From assembly GCF_000374145.1 (NCBI RefSeq), contig NZ_KB893654.1, positions 266,106 to 330,105 of the forward strand: a stretch of DNA of 64,000 nt, in the 5' to 3' direction. Of this stretch, positions 28,491-35,298 are shown one piece after another. A program made the position numbers and the translations under genes. The DNA comes from Neomegalonema perideroedes DSM 15528. GTDB taxonomy: Bacteria > Pseudomonadota > Alphaproteobacteria > Rhodobacterales > Rhodobacteraceae. The notes below the pieces were generated by a model. The model was not told where the DNA came from, searched no databases, and worked only from the letters and a program-made list of their open reading frames with translations. The stretch's first letter is position 1. The number at the start of each line of letters is the position of its first letter.

Positions 28491-28822
28491 TTACACAAGA
28501 ATCAGCAGCCGCGCGACGTGTTGGATCGGAGCGATTTCCATCGCGATTCGCACAGGTGCGACTGCCTTTGAGGGTTCGTCAGGCTATTAAGCAGGCGTTC
28601 ATGCGCGTGCCCATTCGGCCGGGTAGCAAGCGATATTGCGAATGTGATGAGCGCAAAGGCAGCTTATCGTCTCCTGCATTTCCGAAGGCGACGTTCCGGT
28701 CAGTCCGCAATTGCGGACATTCTGATCGACCGAAGCGGACTGTGTGGTTTCAGATGGCTACTGTCAGCCAGAGATCGGAGTTCGGTGCAGAACCACTATT
28801 ATCGACCTGAAGTGCGGAACCT

Positions 28823-30370
28823 TCATGACAGTGTGCACGTAATCCGTACCTTGTCCGCCTCGGCAACGATCCGCCCGGCAAAGGCGGAGGCATATTCGCG
28901 CCGAAACCCGTCCCCTCGCTCGAACAGACGCTGGCCTGCCATCTTGATGACCGCGCTCAGCATCGATGCAGACACCGTCATGGCGCCCGCACGGTCGAGT
29001 TCGGCCTGAAGGCTCACGACTTCCTCCGCCGTTCGGGCTTGTAATGCCCGAAGATAGGCCAGCCGCTCCTGCAGCGATCGGTCTTCGAGGTCGAGCGCGC
29101 CGATTTCGATCGCTTTGCGCAACCGCTCCAGACGCATCCGCACTTCCTCGCCACGCCGGGTCACTTCGTCAAGCCGGCCAGCTCCGTCCCGCGCTATCAG
29201 CGCCTGCCGGCGTTCGAGGATCGTCGTCAGAATGCGCTCGATGCGCTTCCGATCCAGCAACCGTTCCATCATGTGCTGGGCGACCAACGTATCGAGCGCA
29301 TCGATCGGGATCGCGATGCCCGTGCATCGGACGGTATCCGTACGAGCTGTCTTCTGGCAGGCATAATAGCGATAACGCCCGGCCTTGCCGGTCCGCATGG
29401 TCATGAGTCCTCCACACTGTGCGCAGTGCAGCAGGCCGGTCAGCATGTTCGGGCTGCTGATGAGATGCGGTGCCAGCGCCTTCGGATTGCGGTCGCGCAA
29501 CAGCGTCTTAACAGCAACGAACGTTGCCTGATCGACCAGCGGCGGCACGGCGACGGTGATGACCTCACCATCCGCCTTGCGCGTGCTGTCCTTGCCGCGT
29601 TTGTTGAACCGGTGCTGGCCCACATAGGTCGTTCGAGTCAGTATCGCGTGGATCTGGTCGACGCCCCACCGTCCTCCGTCGCGGGTGAATATCCGCCGGT
29701 CGTTGAGATATCCGACGATCGCCTTGACACCCATCGGCCCGGTGGTTCCATCGCCCGACAGCGCCAGCCGATAGATCAGGCGGACGGTGTCGGCGTGCAT
29801 GGGATCGATGGCCAATGTCTTCTTGACCTTGGCGCCGCGCCGTTCGGCTTCGACGATGCGGTATCCGATCGGCGGCAGCGATCCATTCCAAAAGCCCTGA
29901 CGGGCGTTCTCCTTCATGGCCCGCAGCGTATGCTTGCCGTTCTCCCGTGACTGATATTCGTCGAACAGGGTCATCACCCGGCGCATCATGACATGCATCG
30001 GATCGTCGCCCACTGCCTGGGTGATCGAGATCAGCTTCACCCCATTGCGGGCCAGCCTGCGGATATGGAACTCCAGCTCGAAATGGTCGCGGAAGAAGCG
30101 GCTGAAGGAATGGACGAGGATGATGTCGAACGGTGCATGCCGTACGCTTGCTGCCTCGATCAGACGCTGAAACTCTGGCCGACGATCGCTGGTGGCGGAG
30201 ACCCCGGCATCAACGAAGGTGTCGATAAGCTGATGCCCATGCGCGGCGCACCAGGCTTCGCCCTGCTGACGTTGATCGGGGATGGAGACGTCATGCTGTG
30301 CCTGCCGCGTCGTCGAGACGCGCAGGTAAAGCGCGACGCGCTGGGCCGCGCTGCTGCCTGCGGCGGTCAC
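28823..30370 (-). CDS. Large serine recombinase / resolvase-family integrase
   Basis: 515 residues. The N-terminal resolvase catalytic domain has the nucleophilic Ser19 in LYLRVSTTRQ and the SRFFRDHFELE helix. A recombinase domain follows (about 170-280), then a zinc ribbon with Cys pairs (LLHCAQCGGLM and YYACQKTAR...RCTG). A long coiled coil occupies about 375-470. This is the architecture of phage and element integrases that use a serine mechanism. The start is GTG, overlapping the upstream 77-aa gene stop (GTGA). It probably mobilised at least the right part of the island. Confidence 0.93.
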   Translation of the reverse strand: MTAAGSSAAQRVALYLRVSTTRQAQHDVSIPDQRQQGEAWCAAHGHQLIDTFVDAGVSATSDRRPEFQRLIEAASVRHAPFDIILVHSFSRFFRDHFELEFHIRRLARNGVKLISITQAVGDDPMHVMMRRVMTLFDEYQSRENGKHTLRAMKENARQGFWNGSLPPIGYRIVEAERRGAKVKKTLAIDPMHADTVRLIYRLALSGDGTTGPMGVKAIVGYLNDRRIFTRDGGRWGVDQIHAILTRTTYVGQHRFNKRGKDSTRKADGEVITVAVPPLVDQATFVAVKTLLRDRNPKALAPHLISSPNMLTGLLHCAQCGGLMTMRTGKAGRYRYYACQKTARTDTVRCTGIAIPIDALDTLVAQHMMERLLDRKRIERILTTILERRQALIARDGAGRLDEVTRRGEEVRMRLERLRKAIEIGALDLEDRSLQERLAYLRALQARTAEEVVSLQAELDRAGAMTVSASMLSAVIKMAGQRLFERGDGFRREYASAFAGRIVAEADKVRITCTLS

Positions 30371-30600
30371 GGCTTTGACCGGTCGATCAGATCGATGGGA
30401 CCGAACATCTCATCGAAGACGTCGCCGAAGTAGCGCTCGAACACCTCGATCTCAGCTTCGGTGATCGGCACCTCATCAGGCCAGTCGTCCGTGACGATCC
30501 AGGTCGACACGTTGTGCTTCGGACGGCGCTTGGAGCTGGAGGCTGCAGGGTTGGAGTTCGTGGATGAAGCGGGTCGGGATTTACGCGGAGGTTTTGACAT
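30367..30600 (-). CDS. Small protein co-encoded with the serine recombinase
   Basis: 77 residues. The first 30 are Pro/Ser/Lys-rich and basic. The rest is acidic and compact (WIVTDDWPDEVPITEAEIEV, then FERYFGDVFDEMFGP). Its stop overlaps the recombinase GTG, so the two are translationally coupled. It might be a recombination accessory or directionality factor, but no HTH is visible and the function is unknown. Confidence 0.6.
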   Translation of the reverse strand: MSKPPRKSRPASSTNSNPAASSSKRRPKHNVSTWIVTDDWPDEVPITEAEIEVFERYFGDVFDEMFGPIDLIDRSKP

Positions 30601-30847
30601 CCGCAGCGTATCGCTGGAATGGCCAGTAATGGAAACATCAGGACGCGACTAATATACTGATTTACCGTGTTATTGACGAGTTTTCGCAAGCCGCCGATTC
30701 CTGCCCGAAGGCAAGCATGTACCGAATCCACTTTCTACCCGCGGATGCGTGGGCTTTAGCCGATGTCACCGCGCTCTCCCGCGGCAGCCTTCAAGCATCG
30801 CCCGCGTTGGGTTATCCATGCTTGGCTCGCATCGGGAAGGATGGCTG

Positions 30848-31054
30848 ATGAACAATACAGAGCAGAGGCCCGGCGTGATATTGACGGTTGGTGATGCGGC
30901 AGACGACGCCGTGCAGAAATCCGCGCCGACCTTTGCGGCAACGCGGCCGGAAGATGTCTTCGGTGCGCTGCCCTACAGGGGAAAGCCGAAGTCCATCGCA
31001 CGGATGGATGCAGGTATCCTTGCCGAAACGAAGCGGCGACACGTTCGCGATTGA
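30848..31054 (+). pseudogene. Possible truncated AbrB/VapB-type antitoxin remnant
   Basis: 68 residues from the ATG at 30848. The C-terminal half (EDVFGALPYRGKPKSIARMD) resembles the toxin-binding tail of AbrB-fold antitoxins, which typically reads VFG-x-L-x-Y-x-G-P-P-x-S. The N-terminal half does not look like the AbrB DNA-binding swapped hairpin. No toxin follows before the Phd-type gene. I read it as a remnant with low confidence; it could also be a short unrelated protein. The preceding 30601-30847 holds nothing else I can support. Confidence 0.35.
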
Positions 31055-31111
31055 TACGGACGCCGCGTGCCGCATGAAGATGGTCTATTGGATCATCCGA
31101 AAGGAAGCTCC

Positions 31112-31402
31112 ATGAGGGTATCTATTACGAAAGCACCGGCCCGACTGGCAGAACTGGTGCGCCGTGCCGAAGCTGGCGAGGACGTAGTGCTGACCCGCCA
31201 TGGTCGTGCCGCCGTGCGGCTCGTGCCAGTTCGCACTGTTCCATCCGTCAAAGATCGCCGGGTTCTTCTTGAGGCGCTTCGAAAGTCTGGTGCAGCGAAG
31301 GCGTCGGCGGGTGTCGCTGCTGCCCGCAGCCAGGATTTTCTCTATGACGAAGAGACCGGCCTGCCATGTGGGAAATTCTCTGACGCAATCAGCTCGATAT
31401 GA
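31112..31402 (+). CDS. Phd/YefM-type antitoxin, apparently without its toxin
   Basis: 96 residues from the ATG at 31112, with AAAGGAAGC upstream. The N-terminus MRVSITKAPARLAELVRRAE and GEDVVLTRHGRAAVRLVP is the Phd/YefM DNA-binding fold. The C-terminal AARSQDFLYDEETGLP is the usual end of Phd antitoxins that pair with VapC. Here the frame runs on for 11 further residues, and no PIN-domain toxin follows in 31403-31516. The toxin therefore seems to have been lost, leaving an orphan antitoxin. Confidence 0.75.
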   Translation: MRVSITKAPARLAELVRRAEAGEDVVLTRHGRAAVRLVPVRTVPSVKDRRVLLEALRKSGAAKASAGVAAARSQDFLYDEETGLPCGKFSDAISSI

Positions 31403-31516
31403 TCCTGCTGCCGCCGCGAATCCGAACGGCGGAACGCGCCCGTGGCATGGTTCCGGCGCAGCCGAAAGCCCGGCCTGTAGGGCAACGCCCTATCCTGTGA
31501 CGCTCAACAGCATTCA

Positions 31517-32008
31517 TCACGGATTCGGCGGCGAGGCTTTTTCCACCCGGTCAACTGCGGCCTGATCGGACGCGACATTACGAAGCGCGACCCAATCGTC
31601 AGGCGGGCTGCCGTCCTCCAGCATTCCTTTGAAAACCTTGTAGGCGTCGGTCTTCGCGCCATAGGTCCGCAAAGTCGTTTCATCATTCACCCAGGCGAAG
31701 ATGATGACTTTCGCGGTCGAGTCATAGCGGAAGAACAGGCGGAAGCGACCGTTGCCGAATTTCGCCCGGAACCAGTGCTTGTGCGCCTCGCCAAGCGTCG
31801 AGCCTTGCCGATAGACGGTTGCGGCCGGATCGGCAGGGATTGTCTGGAAAAGCAGCTTGTTCAACGTGGCCAAGAGCTTCGTGCTCGCGTTCTTCTCGTA
31901 TTCGTCAGGCTTCCTGGCCTTCAACGCCTCAACCGCGTCGGTCAGTTTTTCCAACTGATCGAGAAAGAGGGGATGCGCCAGAATGATCCAGCCATTGATC
32001 GTCATCAT
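31517..32008 (-). CDS. yhaV: Type II toxin YhaV
   Basis: 163 residues (ATG at 32008, alternative at 32005). The YhaV ribonuclease-toxin pattern is clear: MTINGWIILAHPLFLDQL at the N-terminus, then WFRAKFGNGRFRLFFRYDS and KVIIFAWVNDETTLRTYGAK. It cleaves RNA in the RelE-like fold and is neutralised by PrlF. It starts 3 nt after the antitoxin stop, so the pair is one operon. The frame is intact. Confidence 0.92.
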   Translation of the reverse strand: MMTINGWIILAHPLFLDQLEKLTDAVEALKARKPDEYEKNASTKLLATLNKLLFQTIPADPAATVYRQGSTLGEAHKHWFRAKFGNGRFRLFFRYDSTAKVIIFAWVNDETTLRTYGAKTDAYKVFKGMLEDGSPPDDWVALRNVASDQAAVDRVEKASPPNP

Positions 32009-32010
32009 GG

Positions 32011-32343
32011 CTAGAGCGCGACATCCCCGTCAATCTCGACATCAAGGTCAACGTCCATGTCCCCGACAAGCGCAGCCGTACGATCGCGCAGGCTGGCGGG
32101 CAGCGCGGTGATGGATGTGCCGGGATGCTTGCTCATGTCCTGCGCCAGAAATTCGAGGAAGCGATCCACGACCGGATCGCTTGCCTCTTCCGTCGCCTTC
32201 TCGACATAGACCCGGCGCTGATCGTCCATGAAGAAGGCGATGCGTCCGCCGTAGTCCACGCCCAAAGCCTGCCGGACGCTCTTGGGAACGGTCGTCTGGC
32301 CCTTGGCAGTGATGGTGCTTTCTTCTTTCAGCAGCGCGCCCAT
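32011..32343 (-). CDS. prlF: Type II antitoxin PrlF (SohA)
   Basis: 110 residues with an AbrB/MazE-type N-terminal swapped hairpin (ESTITAKGQTTVPKSVRQAL). A C-terminal acidic region, DFLEFLAQDM-like (FLEFLAQDMSKHP), is typical of PrlF. It neutralises YhaV and represses the operon. The promoter just upstream contains a perfect 18-bp palindrome between the -35 and -10 elements, a natural site for autorepression. Confidence 0.92.
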   Translation of the reverse strand: MGALLKEESTITAKGQTTVPKSVRQALGVDYGGRIAFFMDDQRRVYVEKATEEASDPVVDRFLEFLAQDMSKHPGTSITALPASLRDRTAALVGDMDVDLDVEIDGDVAL

Positions 32344-32371
32344 GATCAGGCTCCAAATTTGATCTTCGACA

Positions 32372-32400
32372 TATGTAAGGAAATTTCCTTACTTTATCAA
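32372..32400 (-). promoter_or_regulatory. prlF-yhaV promoter with embedded operator palindrome
   Basis: On the minus strand TTGATA (32395-32400) is separated by 17 bp from TACATA (32372-32377). The spacer and -10 edge contain the perfect palindrome GTAAGGAAATTTCCTTAC (32375-32392). The prlF ATG lies 29 bp downstream. Repressor binding here would occlude RNA polymerase, which fits autoregulation by a toxin-antitoxin complex. Confidence 0.65.
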
Positions 32401-32465
32401 GAAAGATTGTAGCTGCCGACTATGACGGCGTGCGGGAGGTCTGAGGAAGCTTCAGCGCCTCAACA

Positions 32466-32837
32466 TCAGCATTGGTCAATCCAGCCTCGCGGCTCAGGGC
32501 CACTAGGGCCCGAGCCGATGCGAAGACGATCGGCGCCTTCGGTTCCCCGTGACCCAAAACGCCCGGCCATCAAGCCGGTCAGCGACAGGTCCAGATCCAG
32601 CGCCTCCCAGTGCAGACCGTATCCTTGCCCGAGAATTTCGACAGCGGCGATCTGGTCATCGTCGGCCGTCCTCAACGCTTCCACCAGCGCTGACGGAAAG
32701 GCGAAAACACAACCATTCGCGAGTTCGATGACGACTTGGCGCGAATGACGGTCATAGGTCGCTTTGGCCGCGCGGCATTCGTGCATCTGCGCCAGATGGC
32801 CACGCTCCAATGCGGCGTCGATCATATCATCCGTCAT
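32466..32837 (-). CDS. DUF2442 domain protein, possibly with altered C-terminus
   Basis: 123 residues from the ATG at 32837; a TTG further upstream would add 22 residues. The DUF2442 core is recognisable: RQVVIELANGCVFAFPSALV, then AVEILGQGYGLHWEALDLD and LSLTGLMAGRFGSR. DUF2442 proteins often pair with DUF4160 in presumed toxin-antitoxin loci, but no DUF4160 gene is present. After FGSR the sequence turns Gly/Pro/Arg-rich and unlike the family, suggesting a frameshift or rearranged end. Function is unknown. Confidence 0.65.
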   Translation of the reverse strand: MTDDMIDAALERGHLAQMHECRAAKATYDRHSRQVVIELANGCVFAFPSALVEALRTADDDQIAAVEILGQGYGLHWEALDLDLSLTGLMAGRFGSRGTEGADRLRIGSGPSGPEPRGWIDQC

Positions 32838-33429
32838 TTCCGCCACTGGGATATTTCCTCGAAGATCACGTCCGTCAGGAAACCCAAACACATACGGCTT
32901 CAAGGGGCCATCTTACATCATTTTCGAGCTACAGGGCTGATGAGCCAAATCTCCACAAGCCTTCAAATCTGCATTAAGTAGGGTCATGGAGGGCTATAGA
33001 GTAGATATAGTTCTCATCCGGGTCCCGCACAGCCCGCCATTTTCCTGAAATCGCTGAAGAGAGAAAACGCGGCGCTTATCGGCGTCCGCCGTGGTTCTGC
33101 GGCGTCTTCCGCCGCCTCGCGAGATCGGCGGCGGATCCCGGATGGATCCTCGGCGGCGACGTCCTCAGGCGGACGTCCTGCAAACAGCTCCCGCATCTCC
33201 CCGGAGCTGAAGCCCGCGGGATGAGAAACGCCGCTCGGATCCCCGGAGATTCGCGCGGCGAAGGAATCCGGATCCCGGCGCGCAGGCGCTCGACAGCGCG
33301 CCGCCGCCCCCCTCCATAAGGACGCGCAGGCCCTCCGGAAAGGCGTTTCCCGGCCGCGTCCCGCGCGCTAAACCCGCCCGGACTCCCCCGAATCCCTCGC
33401 GGCCCGAAGCCCTGCGACAAGGAAACGCG
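32838..33429. other. Gene-free stretch spanning the right island boundary
   Basis: 592 bp with no coding region I can support. The first ~180 bp are AT-rich and island-like. From about 33,030 the composition returns to the high-GC host style. The short open frames here are low-complexity Arg/Ala/Pro products of GC-rich DNA. No convincing copy of the tRNA-Ser 3' end was found. Confidence 0.6.
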
Positions 33430-35256
33430 ATGAACTCCGATTTGGCGATGGTGCTGGCGCTGCTCGGCGCGGCGATCTTCATGTTCGTCCTCAACCGGCC
33501 GCGCATGGACGCCGTCGGGCTGCTGATGATCCTCGCGCTCTCGCTGAGCGGGGTCGTCGGCGCGGGGGAGGCTCTGGCGGGCTTCGGAGACCCCAATGTG
33601 GTGCTCATCGCCGTGCTTTTCGTCGTCGGCGAGGGGCTGGCGCGCACGGGCGTGGCGCAGAAGCTGGGCGATTGGCTCGCCGCCAAGGCCGGACGCAGCG
33701 AGGCCCGGCTGATCGTCTTTCTGATGGTCGCGGTGGCGGCGGTGGGCTCGGTGATGAGCTCCACCGGGGTGGTGGCGATCTTCATCCCCATCGCTTTGCG
33801 CATCGCCCGACGCACCGGATTCAGCGCCGGAAGGCTCATGATGCCGCTCTCCGTGGCGGCGCTGATCTCCGGCATGATGACGCTGGTGGCCACGGCGCCC
33901 AACCTCGTGGCGCAGGGCGAGCTGGAGCGGCGCGGCTTCGAGGGCTTCCATTTCTTCAGCTTCGCGCCTTTCGGCCTGCCGATTCTGGCCTGCGCGGTGG
34001 TCTATATGCTCTTCGCGCGGCGCTTTCTCTCGGCGGAGACCGTGGTGGCCGACGATCTTTCACGGCCGCGCTTCGCCACCTGGATCAAGGACTACGCCCT
34101 CGCCGGGCGCGATCACCGCCTGAGGCTGCGTCCGGATTCGCCGCTGGTCGGGCGGACGCTGGACGAACTCGATCTGCGCGGCGCGGACGGCGCCAACATC
34201 CTCGCCATCGAGCGCCGGCAGGGCTTCGCGAGTCGGCTGATCCAGCCGCGCGCCCGGACGACCCTCGCGGCGGAGGACGTGCTTCTGCTCGACCTCTCCG
34301 CGGCCTCGGCGGGGACCGAGGCTCTGACCGCGCGCTATGGGCTGGAGCATCTGCCGCTCTCGGACGCCTATTACACCGATTACGCCCAGCGCATCGGCAT
34401 GGCGGAGCTGATGATCCCCGCCTCCTCGGATCTGATCGGCAAGACGGTGGTGGAGACGAAATTCCGCAGCCGCCACGGAATCACCGTGATCGGCCTCAAG
34501 CGGGGCCGCAAGGCCATGGCGGGGGGGATCGTCCGCACGCCTCTGGAGCTGGGCGACACGCTTCTGGTCATCGGCTCCTGGCGCGACGTGAAGAAGCTGC
34601 AGGGCGAAACCGGCGAGGTCGTCGCGCTCGGCCTGCCGCGCGAGAGCGAAGACGCCCTCTCCGCCCCCGAAAAGGCGCCTTACGCGCTTCTGGCTCTGGC
34701 CGTGATGGTGGGGCTGATGGTCTCGGGCCTGACGCCCAACGTCATGGCGGCTCTGATCGCGGCTCTGCTCATGGGGGCCTTCGGCTGCGTCGATTTCCAG
34801 AGCGCCTATCGGGCGATCCACTGGAAGAGCCTCGTGCTGATCGTGGGGATGCTGCCTTTTTCTCTGGCGCTTCAGCGGACGGGCGGCGTGGATCTGGCGG
34901 CGGGGGCCTTGCTGGAGGTCGCCGGGACGGCGGGGCCGAGGGGGATCCTCGCGGCGATCTTCCTCGTGACGGCGCTTTTGGGGCTGTTCATCTCGAACAC
35001 CGCGACGGCGGTGCTCATGGCCCCCGTGGCGCTGAGCCTCGCCTCCACGCTGGGGGCCTCGCCTTATCCCTTCGCCATGACGGTGGCTCTGGCGGCTTCG
35101 GCGGCCTTCGTCACGCCGGTCTCCTCGCCGGTCAACACGCTGGTGGTCGGGCCCGGCCATTACGGCTTCATGGATTTCGTGAAGATCGGCGGGCCCTTGG
35201 CGCTTCTGGTCATGGTCCTCTGCGTGGCGCTGGTTCCGGTGGTTCTGCCTTTCTGA
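33430..35256 (+). CDS. SLC13/DASS-type transporter with two TrkA-C domains
   Basis: 608 residues with about 11-12 hydrophobic segments. The N-terminal half has the helical-hairpin signature SSTGVVAIFIPIALR. A central soluble part (about 210-400) holds two RCK-C/TrkA-C modules (SPLVGRTLDELDLRGADG and SSDLIGKTVVETKFRSRHGI). The C-terminal half ends with SNTATAVLMAPVALS and SSPVNTLVVGPGHYG, the second substrate and sodium site. Such proteins import anions such as sulfate or dicarboxylates. The substrate cannot be told. It stands alone and is convergent with the RND operon. Confidence 0.9.
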   Translation: MNSDLAMVLALLGAAIFMFVLNRPRMDAVGLLMILALSLSGVVGAGEALAGFGDPNVVLIAVLFVVGEGLARTGVAQKLGDWLAAKAGRSEARLIVFLMVAVAAVGSVMSSTGVVAIFIPIALRIARRTGFSAGRLMMPLSVAALISGMMTLVATAPNLVAQGELERRGFEGFHFFSFAPFGLPILACAVVYMLFARRFLSAETVVADDLSRPRFATWIKDYALAGRDHRLRLRPDSPLVGRTLDELDLRGADGANILAIERRQGFASRLIQPRARTTLAAEDVLLLDLSAASAGTEALTARYGLEHLPLSDAYYTDYAQRIGMAELMIPASSDLIGKTVVETKFRSRHGITVIGLKRGRKAMAGGIVRTPLELGDTLLVIGSWRDVKKLQGETGEVVALGLPRESEDALSAPEKAPYALLALAVMVGLMVSGLTPNVMAALIAALLMGAFGCVDFQSAYRAIHWKSLVLIVGMLPFSLALQRTGGVDLAAGALLEVAGTAGPRGILAAIFLVTALLGLFISNTATAVLMAPVALSLASTLGASPYPFAMTVALAASAAFVTPVSSPVNTLVVGPGHYGFMDFVKIGGPLALLVMVLCVALVPVVLPF

Positions 35257-35267
35257 GGGCTGAAGAA

Positions 35268-35297
35268 GCGCGGCCTCCCTCAAGGGAGAAGCCGCGC
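35268..35297. terminator. Hairpin terminator between convergent SLC13 and RND genes
   Basis: GCGCGGC (35268-35274) pairs with GCCGCGC (35291-35297) and CTCCC with GGGAG inside it. Read on the minus strand it lies directly after the RND stop and is followed by TTCTTC, so it serves best as terminator for the efflux operon. It may also end the plus-strand transcript. Confidence 0.55.
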
Positions 35298-35298
35298 C

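Larger units (their letters stand above)
22124..33030. mobile_element. Genomic island downstream of tRNA-Ser
   Basis: From the tRNA 3' end to about 33.0 kb the GC content and codon use fall visibly below the flanks. The gene content switches to a DNA methyltransferase, ATPase and receiver genes, a serine recombinase and toxin-antitoxin loci. There seem to be two layers: an AT-richer left part (to about 28.8 kb) and a part with intermediate GC carrying the recombinase and toxin-antitoxin genes. I could not find a convincing direct repeat of the tRNA end on the right side, so the right boundary (about 32.95-33.05 kb) is judged by composition only. Confidence 0.75.

Noticed and set aside
28259..28810. 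Plus-strand ORF of 183 codons over the XRE gene and upstream region
   Set aside because: It starts antisense to the XRE gene, contains no recognisable domain, and crosses the operator-like repeats.
22117..33046. Possible att repeat: CCGCCAT with nearby TTCCTG at both the tRNA end and at 33035-33046
   Set aside because: Only about seven bases are identical before a mismatch; too short to separate from chance in GC-rich DNA.
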